Shown here piece after piece: positions 24,246 to 35,741 of a DNA stretch of 64,000 bases. The notes beneath the pieces are model-generated. The model was not told where the DNA came from. It ran no database searches and saw nothing but the letters and a program-made list of their open reading frames with translations. How positions within the stretch are numbered: the stretch's first letter is position 1; each line of letters begins with the position of its first letter. The DNA comes from Pyxicephalus adspersus. Lineage: Eukaryota; Chordata; Amphibia; Anura; Pyxicephalidae. The stretch is taken from assembly GCF_032062135.1 (NCBI RefSeq), contig NC_092861.1:117958728-118022727 (forward strand), in the 5' to 3' direction. A program made the position numbers and the translations under genes.

Positions 24246-24829
24246 GTTCAGGATAATAGCAATGTGTTTAAAAAAGTGAATAAATCACAAAATCCCTATA
24301 ATATCTTTAATTTCTATACACAACAATTAATTGAGAACATGAAGAAGAATGTATCAAATTTGTGTTATTCCTTTATAGAAAGTGAAGAAAATGGAATATT
24401 AGGCTGTTCAAAATAATAGCAGTGTAGAGTTCAATTAGTGAGGTCATTCATTCTGTGAAAAAACAGGTGTTAATTACAACCCTTATTTAATAAAGGAAGG
24501 CAACAAATGTACAATCAGGTTATAGTGCATTACTCTCTGAAGTTCGTTTCAGACATTGTTCTTAAGAAATGTGTACTTTGATTAAAAAGTTGATTGGAGA
24601 GGAAAAATATAAGAAACATATAAAAAAGTGCAGGAAATGATGGGCTGCTTAGCTAAAAGTATCTCATCAGCTTTAAAATGGCAACCAAAACTTGAAAGAT
24701 GTGAAAGAACACAGAAAGCTATCACTGATACGGATAGAAGAATAGTCAAAATGGCAGAGACTCAGAAAATGATCAGCTCCTGGAAGATCAAAGAAAGTCT
24801 AAAGTTACCTGTGAGTCCTGTTACAATTA
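24246..24829 (+). pseudogene. Tc1/mariner-type transposase, 5' part, runs into gap
   Basis: The 5' end of a Tc1-like transposon. Two direct repeats 160 bp apart, 'gttcaggataatagcaatg' (24246) and 'gttcaaaataatagcagtg' (24406), fit the IR/DR terminal organisation of several Tc1 families. The transposase starts degenerately near 24555 (CTLIKKLIGEEK, a helix-turn-helix start), with an in-frame stop before it and a frameshift near 24620. It then reads openly to the gap, including SSALKWQPK, DRRIVKMAE and MISSWKIKESLKLPVSPVTI, the second helix-turn-helix of the DNA-binding domain. The catalytic DDE domain would fall within the N run, and nothing after the gap clearly continues it. The frameshift, stop and truncation make it a relic. 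Confidence 0.75.
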
Positions 24830-25667
24830 NNNNNNNNNNNNNNNNNNNNNNNNNNNNNNNNNNNNNNNNNNNNNNNNNNNNNNNNNNNNNNNNNNNNNNN
24901 NNNNNNNNNNNNNNNNNNNNNNNNNNNNNNNNNNNNNNNNNNNNNNNNNNNNNNNNNNNNNNNNNNNNNNNNNNNNNNNNNNNNNNNNNNNNNNNNNNNN
25001 NNNNNNNNNNNNNNNNNNNNNNNNNNNNNNNNNNNNNNNNNNNNNNNNNNNNNNNNNNNNNNNNNNNNNNNNNNNNNNNNNNNNNNNNNNNNNNNNNNNN
25101 NNNNNNNNNNNNNNNNNNNNNNNNNNNNNNNNNNNNNNNNNNNNNNNNNNNNNNNNNNNNNNNNNNNNNNNNNNNNNNNNNNNNNNNNNNNNNNNNNNNN
25201 NNNNNNNNNNNNNNNNNNNNNNNNNNNNNNNNNNNNNNNNNNNNNNNNNNNNNNNNNNNNNNNNNNNNNNNNNNNNNNNNNNNNNNNNNNNNNNNNNNNN
25301 NNNNNNNNNNNNNNNNNNNNNNNNNNNNNNNNNNNNNNNNNNNNNNNNNNNNNNNNNNNNNNNNNNNNNNNNNNNNNNNNNNNNNNNNNNNNNNNNNNNN
25401 NNNNNNNNNNNNNNNNNNNNNNNNNNNNNNNNNNNNNNNNNNNNNNNNNNNNNNNNNNNNNNNNNNNNNNNNNNNNNNNNNNNNNNNNNNNNNNNNNNNN
25501 NNNNNNNNNNNNNNNNNNNNNNNNNNNNNNNNNNNNNNNNNNNNNNNNNNNNNNNNNNNNNNNNNNNNNNNNNNNNNNNNNNNNNNNNNNNNNNNNNNNN
25601 NNNNNNNNNNNNNNNNNNNNNNNNNNNNNNNNNNNNNNNNNNNNNNNNNNNNNNNNNNNNNNNNNNN
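24830..25667. other. Assembly gap (N run, 838 bases)
   Basis: Unresolved bases. The flank on the left is a Tc1-type transposase, so the missing sequence probably includes the rest of that repeat. Long reading frames reported across the Ns are artefacts. Confidence 0.99.
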
Positions 25668-26829
25668 AGTAAATCAACCCTTAAGGTGTGCAGGACTCTT
25701 TCCACACTTCTTGAAAAGACCTTCTCTATTATATTATCTATTTATTGTATATTATGTTTTTTATTATGAATTTATTATATGATTATATTTTTTTACATTA
25801 TTTTAACATTTTAGGTTATTATACAATACAAAAATAAGTTATTTCATTAGGCCGATTAAAACAAAAATCATTTGATTGCCCTCACCATCCAATAATAATA
25901 CAATAAAATAAAATTACAACAGGTTTGAACAAAACCTAAAATCTCCAGTGCGCTTTCCCAAGAGGGGAAAGAACTTGCATGTGAAGGAAAAACAAATTAA
26001 CTTGGGCTAATTCATTTTCCATTGCCACTAGGCATTGCTGAAAAACTATGTGAAGAGAGATGAAAGTGATAGAGTTTGAAAGGAAAGCATAAATGTTTAG
26101 AGCCTTACTGAGCACATTGACCCCCTCCTCCCCACCATACCAGCTTTGGTGTCCCAAACCCTTGTTCAGAAACAGATTAAAAAGTGGACTCGAGCTATAG
26201 CTAAATTTAGTTTATTTTTATGCGGTTTGAATGATATTTAAATGATGATTTGCTTAACAGTATATCAGACATACTAAAACATACCAGTCATTTTTCTATG
26301 TGGGTTTTTAAATTATAAAACCCACAAAAAATGTTTTAAAGTTATTTTTTTTTACAATTCCTTTGGGTGAATATTTCTTTCTGGCCATCTAAATAATTAT
26401 TATGTAAAGCTGCCCATTATCCTTTCAGCAGTAGTTTCTAATAAAGATAAAAATAACCTATTTGTACATATCTGATTGAATTAAAATTTGAATTGATCAA
26501 TTTCTACTTATTCATTGGATGTTGATACTAGCAAAATAGTTAGTTTACATTTTAGTGTCAAATAGTTAAATACCTGTACTATGCAGCAAATCCGTCTGTG
26601 GTTTCCTGCATCAAACAGACTTTCTAATTTACTTTAAAATGGACCTAAGCTCTGATATATATTTATAAAGGTTAGGTACATGCAAGTCATATGCACATGT
26701 GACACTCCCAGGTATCTATCAACTCTCTCAGCAGCCGTTTGGTGCAGAATTGCACTGCAGGCAACCAGATTTGCACGTGGCTGCAGTGCAAATCTTCAAA
26801 CAACTGCATGGGTAGAAGCAACAGGGCAC
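25668..26829. other. Unassigned AT-rich intergenic sequence
   Basis: No gene or transposon recognised. Very AT-rich from 25735 to 25920. Confidence 0.4.
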
Positions 26830-27263
26830 CAGGGGTGTAGTGGGGTGAAACACCGTGCCCCTACTTTTTCCGGGAATTGGCACGAATTGCAACGAAATCT
26901 TTGGTGGTCTGCGGCTCTGGCTGGTCAGTCCCCCCGCGGGGTCAGGAGAAGGACCCATCTGGGGGGGCGCACCGGCCGGAGCCATGGACCATGTCCCCCG
27001 TATGGAAATACAGGTTCAGGGTGGTGGGCGTTTGGTCTCTCTGAACACGACCCACCCTCTCTCCCTTTGAAGGCTCAGACCTGCGATGGGAGAGTGGGCG
27101 GGTTCTGATAATATGATGTCACTCTGGGGGAAGTTTCTTCCACTTTAAGTGACACATAGGCAGGGGTTTAATGGGGCGGGCACGTTTACATAACAATGAT
27201 GCACATGCGTGGTCGTCATGGATAGTACTGTGCCCCCTCTTCTTTTTTATGACTATACCCCTG
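26830..27263. mobile_element. hAT-like element (CAGGGGTRTAGT ends), 434 bp
   Basis: Left end 'caggggtgtagtggggtg'; right end read backwards 'caggggtatagtc'. The flanking 8-mers cagggcac (26822-26829) and catgacac (27264-27271) agree at 6 of 8 positions. The interior is GC-rich, including a stretch with cccccgcgggg, and contrasts sharply with the AT-rich surroundings. Overlapping open frames inside have no known domain. Confidence 0.65.
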
Positions 27264-27329
27264 CATGACACTTTTTAAAACCATGTTGCAGCTGCATGAA
27301 AAATGGCTTCCAAATTCTCCCATTGACTG

Positions 27330-27535
27330 TGGCTCACCGCAGGTCTACATGGCCCTTAGACTATTTTCAGACTGGTGGTGAGGTTGCAGTGCAGTTATTG
27401 CTTCCACTCATCACTGAACACTGCTTCGGGGGAGACACTACGTGTAGTGTCTACCTGCAACACCCCAATAGCAAATGAATGGCAGCAGAAAACATGCGGG
27501 AACCCTTGTTCCTGCCATCAGATTGAACCAACCCT
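27330..27535. repeat. Foldback-type repeat with CAGACTGGTGG end
   Basis: Contains 'ttttcagactggtggtgag', 'gttgcagtgcag' and a short perfect hairpin at 'gacactacgtgtagtgtc'. Similar motif order occurs at 53775-54050. I infer a palindromic non-autonomous family, cut on its left side by the hAT-like insertion at 26830. Confidence 0.4.
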
Positions 27536-27539
27536 AAGA

Positions 27540-28025
27540 AAACGTTTCCTTTTATTAGAGGCAGACTGATGACATCAATATAACGTAGTCAAAGTCAATT
27601 ATTACATTTTATGGACTGATACATGGTGGAGTTTTTTTTTTAATTATATTGTTGCTATGTATTGTGACATGTCAGGTGTTCATTCATCACAGTTGTGTTA
27701 TAGCTGTCCTGCACCTTGAGATCTCTGTCTTTTTGCACAGGGAAAACATAGACAGAGCCAGTGAAACTGTAGATAGTCAGCTGACAATGATACATTTTTT
27801 CTGGCACAGGATATGCTCACCCCAAATGGCAAATCTGAGATTAGCATTAGTTGATAAAACAGGCATATAAAAATAAGAAGGAAAAAAGGGGAGGATTTAA
27901 TTAGGGATAATTGGTGTAAACAAAAAGTCTCATGACAGGGCTTTTCTTTTTCCTGATTTTTATAATTTTTTTTTAAATTCTTTTGAATGGCGCTAAACTT
28001 GCTTCTTGGACACTGCATTAAACAA
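27540..28025. other. Unassigned intergenic sequence
   Basis: Overlapping short frames on both strands with no recognisable domain. Confidence 0.4.
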
Positions 28026-28028
28026 TTA

Positions 28029-29254
28029 CACTGGGGAACGCATTTTTTGTTGAGTTAGATCTTACACTTGTTTTGTCATCACATCCAGTTTTTACAATAC
28101 AGGGTATCCTCCATTTTTGTCAAAAAACATACAAATTTTACATACAATGAAAAAATAATGAAATAATAACTTTATTGTACTGTTTATTTAAATTTATTTT
28201 GTTCATACAAAGGATTTATTGTTCCTCTATGACATTTTTTTTTTTACAGTAAAACATTTGAAAATTAATCGGGTAAGCGGTTAAGGTAAAAATTTATGCT
28301 TATAGCTTTTTCTGGAGTGTTCAGTGTTAGGACAGTCCTGCCGGATGCTCCAACAATAGTCAACCATCATATGTACATCCCATCTACCCTGATACCGTCC
28401 TTCCATGACCTTTAAATCTTGGTGGAATCATTCACTTTGCTCATTACTGACTGCATCAAGGTTTTCCGGGAAGTTAGAAAGATTAGTTAGAAAGTTAGAA
28501 AGGCTATGCAGAAAATGCACCTTGATGCTCATATTGCAACCAAGCATTTTATAGCTCTCCAAAAGTTTCTGGACAATTTCTGTGTAATTATTTGCTCGTG
28601 TGTTTCCAAGAATATCCTTGACAATGGCTTTGAATTGCTTTGACCAAGAGGGAAGCATACCATTTTAAGGTCAACATAGATGACCCAATAGTGTTGGTGA
28701 TAATGCAACAACTCAATGACTCTCCTTATGTCTGCATATTCTTCACAAAGGGAAACTGAATGGTCAACTGGGACAGACCCAAAAATTGTGCCATTGTGAA
28801 GGAGGACACACTTTAAGTTCGGCTTTGAGCTATCGATGAATAGTCACTATTCAGTTGAGTTATAGATTGGAATTCACAATTCCTCCAATAAACCAGGTAT
28901 GTTACAGCAATACACAAAGCCACTGTCAGTTCTAAAGTACTGAAGAAATGGAATTTCTCTGGTTTGAAAGTACAATATCTTTGTTCCGTTTTCAAGTAAG
29001 TTTTTCTTATGTAGTCTTGATGCTAGGGGTTCTGAAGCCTTCTTGGATAGTCCCAAATCACGCACCAAATCACTCAACTCATGCTGATCAAATCCTCTTC
29101 AATTTCAAACTCTCCATCATTGTTGTCACCTAGTTCATCACCATAATCATTTTCTTCAATTGAACTGCACTTTCAGATTCAGCATACCTACTTTAGTGTA
29201 AATAGGTTGAAAATTTAAGTCAACAAAAAAATTGTTCAAAATTGTTCCCCAGTG
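28029..29254 (-). mobile_element. DNA transposon with CACTGGGGAAC ends (CACTA-like), 1226 bp
   Basis: The left end CACTGGGGAAC (28029-28039) is exactly mirrored by GTTCCCCAGTG at 29244-29254. Beyond the perfect 11 bp both ends share a looser 'tttttgttga' block. A 3-bp duplication TTA flanks the element (28026-28028, 29255-29257). CACT(G/A) ends with a 3-bp target duplication are the CACTA/EnSpm signature. The flanking bases are themselves nearly palindromic ('aacaatta' / 'ttattgtt'), so the true ends could lie a few bases further out. It carries one decayed ORF on the minus strand. Confidence 0.7.
28270..29165 (-). pseudogene. Decayed ORF of a repeat-associated conserved protein family
   Basis: Minus-strand fragments in order: ELSDLVRDLGLSKKASEPLA and ILYFQTREIPFLQYF (about 29077-28930); LFIDSSKPNLKCVLLHNGT after three stops (about 28840-28785); RRVIELLHYHQHYWVIYVDL and KMVCFPLGQ (about 28730-28645); then, in another frame, KAIVKDILGNTRANNYTEIV, LGCNMSIKVHFLHSLSNF, a TGA replacing the expected Arg codon at about 28429, and FHQDLKVMEGRYQGRWDVHM to 28340. 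I recognise this motif order (fidSSkrslKcVLLhNgn...CvDLKmvnfLlGqQ...GcnMSlKihfLhsHl...GErfHqDi) as a protein found repeatedly in arthropod, cnidarian and amphibian genomes, without an established function. The usual zinc-ribbon-like middle part after LGQ is deleted here. Stops and at least two frame changes make it non-functional. Confidence 0.75.
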
Positions 29255-29257
29255 TTA

Positions 29258-30467
29258 TTGTTTATATTGGATATAAACATGATTGATGCATTTTTTTGAA
29301 TTTTCCTAAATGAATCCAATATCAAAAATGTGTTACATTTGGATAAATGTTAAGTGAATCATGAAAACATTTATTATTATATGTGTTATTGTTAAATTCA
29401 CGGATTCATGCTGACACTGATAATGTAGGCCTGGGCATCTAGTCATCAGTAACCTTTGGTGACGAAAAGGTTCATTGTTAGCCATAATACAAGAGTAAAT
29501 TAGTGAATGTTCAGTGAAAGTCACATTCACTGTCTAAGAAATATAGCTCTTACTATTATTTTATAGTAGTGTACAAAATTAGGTAGAGTAATGAGCAGCA
29601 AAATGCAATATGAAGTTCTAAATCAACACACAATGCCTCCAATGACCATGTATGTTTTCCAATTATTAAAATTGCATGAATAGATAACACTAAAAGACAT
29701 GAAGAGGAGTAAATTCATAAATGCATAATGCCTCCATCCTGCGTGGACATGAAAGAAGCATAATAGCTTAGTACTAACATGTGTAATAAAATTAATTGAA
29801 TGCTATTCAACATACAATTTACATCAAAGCCTCTCCTAGAATAATGAATCATGGCTTAGATTCAACCGGCAGAATATGAACGTGGATTATTGTTATTTAT
29901 ATGACACAGCTAAGTAAATAAATGGCAGATCACAGTCATGGTTTACACTCTACATGGATAACACGATCAGTCAAGCAATGAGATTCAGAGCTGTATGACA
30001 GTTATTACAAATACGATGGTAATGTCTGTGGTGGCCTGATCGGCCCGTTGTCCATACGGGTGCAAAATAGGCCCAGCGAGACTCTAAGACAGAACCCACG
30101 CCACTAATGACAAGACAAAAATAAATAGTCCTTTAGGAAAGAATTACCAACCTCACAAAACAAAATGAAAAACTTTTGGTTGAAGTTGGTTGAAGTGTAT
30201 TCTTCACTGAACTGCAAAGAGCTGTTATATAACATTTGAAAAAAATAGAGCAAAAATGTTTTAGCCACAGCTAAACTGCACAAGTAACTTTCCTGATGCA
30301 CCACCCGAGTAAATGGATTGATTAACTAGTTCTGGCACTGATTATACAGTCTATTAAAGGTTTCAATAATCTACTTGTAAATAACAAGGAATAGATATGG
30401 CTGAGGTTTTATTCATCAGGTGTAAATCATTGACTTCTGTATCAAAACTGCCAGATAATGAACACAT
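29258..30467. other. Unassigned intergenic sequence
   Basis: No gene or repeat recognised. Confidence 0.4.
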
Positions 30468-30687
30468 TGGGCCTGATTTATTAAAGCTCTCCAAGGCCGG
30501 AGAGGATACATTTACATCAATAAAGCTGGGTGATCCAGCAAACCTGAAATGGATTTCTTAAAAGTCATTGCTATTTGTAAGCAAATGTTTTAAATCCTGG
30601 ACTAAATCTATTTCTAGGTTTGCTGGATCACCCAGGTTCACTGATTTATTAAAGCTCTTAATAAAGAGCTTTATTAAATCAGGCCCA
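30468..30687. repeat. Palindromic GGGCCTGATTTATT repeat, copy 3 (full)
   Basis: A near-complete 220-bp copy. The left end 'tgggcctgatttattaaagc' and the right end 'gctttattaaatcaggccca' are inverted copies. Inner arms also pair: 'gggtgatccagcaaacct' on the left faces 'aggtttgctggatcaccc' on the right. The whole transcript could fold into one long hairpin. The right arm has an extra 'gatttattaaagctctt' block. Confidence 0.9.
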
Positions 30688-31430
30688 TAGAAAGAAGATA
30701 GAATTCATTCAGAAACCTATTGCTCACAATAATATTTTCTGTAGTCATAAGTAGCACTCGCTCCATAACAGATGCTGTGTGCACCTGGATTACTTCTGGC
30801 GGGGAAACCTCAATTTTTCAATATTATTGTCCAATATAACTAGGAGAGAGGTGAAGGATAGCAGAGCATTCAATTGTCAGTCTAATTCTAGCATGTACAG
30901 TCTCAAAATAATTGGCAATATTAAGCAGGTCCAAAGCAGAATGTGAATGTACCCTTTAATCCTTATCCTGAAATAAGATCTCCAGTGGGATTCTATCTTT
31001 AGGGTTTGTGGCTTCCAGTTTCAGCCTAGTCAGGCAACCAAGGCCCTCAGGGCCAACTGCACTGATCTTTCAACCTATCAGCATGCCAAAACCCAAGAAA
31101 GGTTCCCCCTAGTACTTAGTTTTCTCTTAATATAAGCTACCTTGCCAGGAAAGTGGCAAAGTAGGCCATTAGGCCAAAAAAATAATCCAAACACTACAAA
31201 CAGTAGTCTTTGGTTGTTACCTATGCCCACACAGGTACCAACTATGCCACAGGCATAAAATAATCACTCCCCTGTGAAGAACAAAGTTCTAGAACTATCC
31301 AGAAATTCTGTACCTAATCCTTTACCAATAAAAGTGTTCCTCTCTCACTAAAGGTTACTATATATAAATGATCTACCACTGATGCCTAGATTTCCTACAT
31401 GCTAGTATAATAATTAATATTTACAAAAAA
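30688..31430. other. Unassigned intergenic sequence
   Basis: No gene or repeat recognised. Confidence 0.4.
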
Positions 31431-31892
31431 TTAAAGTGGAACTAATAGTAGACAACTCTTTTATATAAAGTGGGGTTCAAAACCCCTACTTTTTTAAAAA
31501 AATATGTAAAGGCACTCCCATTCTGTTTTTATCATTGAAGAGATAAAGGAAGAACAGGAGCGCAGGAGGCTTCTGGCCGCTCCAATCGGCCATGGGCAGA
31601 AGGAGCTTTTTCTTCAATGGGGAAAAAGAAAATGCAGATCTCACATTTTTTTTCCCCATCCACCACAGGTTACGCCACCTGACCTTGTGCCTGTGCAATG
31701 CAAGTTTGGGTGATGTAGGCAAAAGGTGGACGAAGGAAAAAGAAATTGGTGGCCCCTGTCGCTTCCTCCGCACCAGGACAAAGGAGGATTCCAGGATGAT
31801 GCAGGATCCGATACAGAAAACCTCCACAGGGATCAAAGGATCAGTGAAAGTAAGGAGAGGGAGTTTTATTTTTTAGTTTACTTTGGCTTTAA
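31431..31892. mobile_element. Repeat with TTAAAGTGGAACTAA-type inverted ends
   Basis: Left end 'ttaaagtggaactaatag'; right end read backwards 'ttaaagccaaagtaaact'. It is 462 bp, more GC-rich than its flanks, with purine-rich interior blocks. Open frames inside are not recognisable proteins. I infer a non-autonomous DNA transposon of unassigned superfamily. Confidence 0.55.
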
Positions 31893-34800
31893 TTTTTATG
31901 GAGGTCCCCGACAAGTTTGTTCACTTACTCATGAAGGCAGCCCTCTCATAATAAAAGTAATTACAGACCTTTGAAAGACATGTACAACACAACATGACTT
32001 TTGATTATTGCCTGCAATGTATTTCATTTCTACATGGAAGGCAGACATAGCCTGGTGTGTGTCTCATGTGGTTAATACATAATACAATAAATGCACACTA
32101 TTTTAGAAGCTATGTAATTGCAGGATATTGAAAAGCAGACCTAAGGGCATTTTAAATGATAATCAATAAGCGGGGCGTCAGTTCTAAAGATACATTGATT
32201 GTGTTTCTCCAAGCGTATCCCTCGCCTTCATTCAGACTTCTTAGTTTTCTGCTCATCAGAACCTAGTTGAAGTGAATCATCAGATGAGCTTCCAATGTCA
32301 TCAGTATGATGATGAGAAAATAAATGTTAGAAATCGTTACAGACAGCAATAACCCAGCACCACCTGTCTGCAGAGGTTCAAAATCGCAAGCCTGCAAAGT
32401 AAAGCTGGTTTGATGTTTATAAAGACAAACAATGTCATTTACAAAGCTGGTATTAAGTTGAAGGTATGTTATTTATATTGGGTTTTATGAACCACATGTA
32501 CACTCCAAACTTGCAAGGTGTTATTGTTTAATAGTTTAAAAAACAGGTAGCACGTAGACTTTTGACTAAAGCTAAAACACATTTAAAACATCTTCACATC
32601 TTTAATAGAGAGTGTAAAGCTTTGATCTCCAAGGATGCTTACTTATATAGGAATATATGGAGACATCCCTTCATAGACAGCACTGGACTAAAGGTTATGG
32701 ACAGCTACCCACTATGGTTGTGGAGAGCAGTGACATATGGGGAACCATTAAGACAAACCTGAACCCAATTTTTCTGCACATTATCTAATTGTTACCATGA
32801 ACATACATACTTTAAACATTGTTTTATTATTGCCCAATGTCATATCATCTTGCTAGACAGAACTGCAGAGTGTATTGTCTCTGCTTAATCAAGGCTACCA
32901 TCTTGCTTTCTGCAAATTTTGAAAATGACCCATCCTGCGAAGCTCATCAATCTGACACTCAAAGTTTGTTTACCCTTACAGTGAAATTTATTACAATATG
33001 AAACGTGTCAGCAGCACTGTCCACTGACTGTGGTTAGCAAATAGAATAGACATTATCTTCTGAAAATAGCTTGAGATGTACAAAATGTATGTAGAAAATG
33101 TCTTTGCAAGGGGGGCTTAGCTATAAGTTTTGTTTGCAGAAGTGTACCATAGTGTCAGACAAAGAAGGACAGGGTAGGAGAAGAAGAATCTTGTCTGTGT
33201 AATCTTGTTATTACGTTATTATGTTCAAAATTGGACTACTGTAATAATCTTTTGAAATAATATATGGCTTTAGCAAGCATCTTACATAGCATGGTATATG
33301 TGTCCAGTGCCTCTTTAGGCCCCAATATATGTTGGTAAAATGTGGATATGCATATAGGATGTTTATGATAAATTAACATTTTTTAATACTAATTGGTTAA
33401 TGAATTACTTGCTTTTATTATTACAATTGAATTTTTTTGGTTCCCTAAAACCCACCCTTTACCCAATTATTCAATTTGGGTTCTTCACTCAAATGGGTAA
33501 ATTTAACCTTCTGCGTCTGTTGTTAATTTGGGATGTAGGTTACCCCTAGGTTCTCTGTTTCTCTCTTCTTAAAAGAAGGACAGGGTGAAAACATTTTCCC
33601 ACTGGAAGATGTTCCCTCACCTCTGGCTCTGTTGACACCTCTAAACTTTTACATTTCACATGTATGACTCGGTCACAACATTCACTAGAACAGAGAGATA
33701 CAAAGCTCATTAAAAATGATCTTGGGTCCAAGCCAACTTGTATTTACAAATATAAAGAAAAACTTTCTGCAGCCTTTAAGATTCTCTTCACACCTATGCT
33801 GTATCACACACCAATCTGAAAATAACTTCATCCTAACACATAGTAAAGTAGGTGATAATTGACTCATACAGGAACTCATCCGACAATATACAATACTTTG
33901 TCACATGCTGCATTAGAAAAAAAGTTGAGTATCTGATTTTTTTTGTGTGATTGGCAGCCTGTTCGAAGTGAAAGAACAACCACATGCATCCAACACAACA
34001 AAAGGACCCTAAAACCTACCCATTGCTTTTTAAACTTTTTAGCTAATCCATCCACCAAGAACAGTTATTGTCACCCAAGATAGTCATTTACGGTTGCCCT
34101 GCATTCTAGCTGGTATAGTTATCATCTGATTTTGTGTGAATATCTATCATGTTAGATCCTTAAATGACAAATGTCAATGGCTACTGGATTCCACAGCTGC
34201 GAAGGACTCAGTGGGATGTCTCCTGCTCGTTCCCCCCATCCAACTCCTCCTTAAAGAACAGACCTCTCTGTCTATACAGTACTTGGTGTTTTATACTATC
34301 ATCAGAAACCTTGACTACAATCATTTCGAGCCACAGGATCATGTGTACTAAGCCTAAATTTCCAGGGTAATGCAACAGGATTAGAAAAAACAACCTAAGG
34401 TAGAAGAGAACCCAAGTGAGCATAAATGCAACCAAAAGCTTTGTATGGAAATACTTTCACCAAGCTGTGAAGCCTCCCTCCAGATTCCAAGGTCAGAAGG
34501 GCTTTAATAAGCAGAGCTGCTTTAGTCACCACAGGCCCATATCCTTGTACCTTTCCCTGACCTTGTTATTGTCCTGTCTCTATGATGGATAGTTTCATTT
34601 ACCAATAGTGAGTTCCAAGAATTAGATGATAGTATATTCCAACTGTGAAGTGCACACACATTTACATTAAAAACAAGTTAGCAATGGCAACTTTCATCTT
34701 CCTTATCTCTAAGGTTCCTTCTAAATGACTGTAGGCGTTTTTCGCTAAGCTATACACATGTGCTCAGCCATGTGTTTGGTAGTAAATAATAGTATTAAGG

Positions 34801-35554
34801 TAAATAATGATTTATCAGCTTAGTAAAAGGTAATATATATTACATATATATATATATTACATTTTCTTTAGAGAAAGCCTGCAGTCTCAACTTTGAGAGA
34901 AGAGGTTGGGAGGCAGACGATTTCATTTAGGTCCACTATAAGCCACTTTGATGGGAAATGGTGCAATCAGGATACATAATGCAGTGTATTTTAGTCACGT
35001 TTTAATCCAAGCTTAAAATAGCCAAATAGCCCATTGATCTGCAGTGGTGGCAGACCAACCAAATACTGCATCACATCACATTCAGTGAATTTGTAACCTA
35101 CTTCTATTTCCTGAAATCTATTGTTGCCATGGGCTGATTTGTATTTTACAATTTATATGGCTGAGACAATTTATTCGATCTGTGCTCAGCTGACATGCCT
35201 ATTACATACCTGAACGTCTTGCTAAATATAACCTAAACCATATATTTACTGAAGGCAAAGCTGATTGATTTTTTTACATCCCATAATACGTTTAAAAAAA
35301 TGTTTTTTTAACTGATTGTTTACACAAACACAATATAATCTCAAAAAATAACAGTAAATACTGTGAAGCAAAACTGTGCTGAGTTTATAGATAACAAAAT
35401 ACATTTTAAAGTCTTTCATTCTGGAGGAATATTAAACAAAGGTTTCAACACATTACATTAAATGTAAGCTATTGTATTTCATAAACACTAAAACAAACTT
35501 TACAGCTCCTTCCTGTCTACATGCATGCACTTCCAAAACTGCTGCACTTCATTT
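31893..35554. other. 3.7 kb unassigned intergenic DNA
   Basis: No recognisable gene. A short (TA)n microsatellite lies around 34832-34860. Overlapping minus-strand frames at 33546-34058 have no domain I recognise. Confidence 0.4.
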
Positions 35555-35690
35555 TTCAGGTGAAGGGTCTCATTTATCCAGGTCATTGTATATCTAGAGG
35601 TAGTTATTCAAATGTAACTGGACTGCTAAAGATATTTTGCAGCATTCCAAGCTGCTTCATCAGTATTGAAAATATGCCAGTATTTATATC
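35555..35690 (-). repeat. Penelope-like terminal repeat fragment, inverted
   Basis: Read on the minus strand: 'ctgatgaagcagcttgg', then 'gcagtccagttacatttg', then 'caatgacctggataaatgag'. This is the order seen in the terminal repeats of vertebrate Penelope-like elements. It faces away from the Penelope coding relic at 36534, as partial inverted terminal repeats of these elements often do. An LTR at 35742-36458 separates the two. Confidence 0.55.
35631..35663 (-). ncRNA. Hammerhead-like core in Penelope terminal repeat
   Basis: On the minus strand CTGATGA (35663-35657) is followed by a perfect 5-bp stem, GCAGC (35655-35651) with GCTGC (35643-35639), then AAAA where the hammerhead consensus has GAAA, then TATC giving AUC as a possible NUH site. 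Penelope-like elements are known to encode minimal type I hammerheads in their terminal repeats. The G-to-A change in GAAA is what CpG decay of cGAAA would give, and it should abolish cleavage. Confidence 0.55.
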
Positions 35691-35741
35691 CACAAGCTCA
35701 AACACCTTAATCCAATCACCAAGAAAATTTAACACTGTAGA

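Noticed and set aside
24628..25782. 384-codon open frame, and two minus-strand frames of 290 and 292 codons
   Set aside because: Most of their length is the N gap at 24830-25667. Only the first 67 codons of the plus-strand frame are real sequence, and they belong to a Tc1-type transposase relic.
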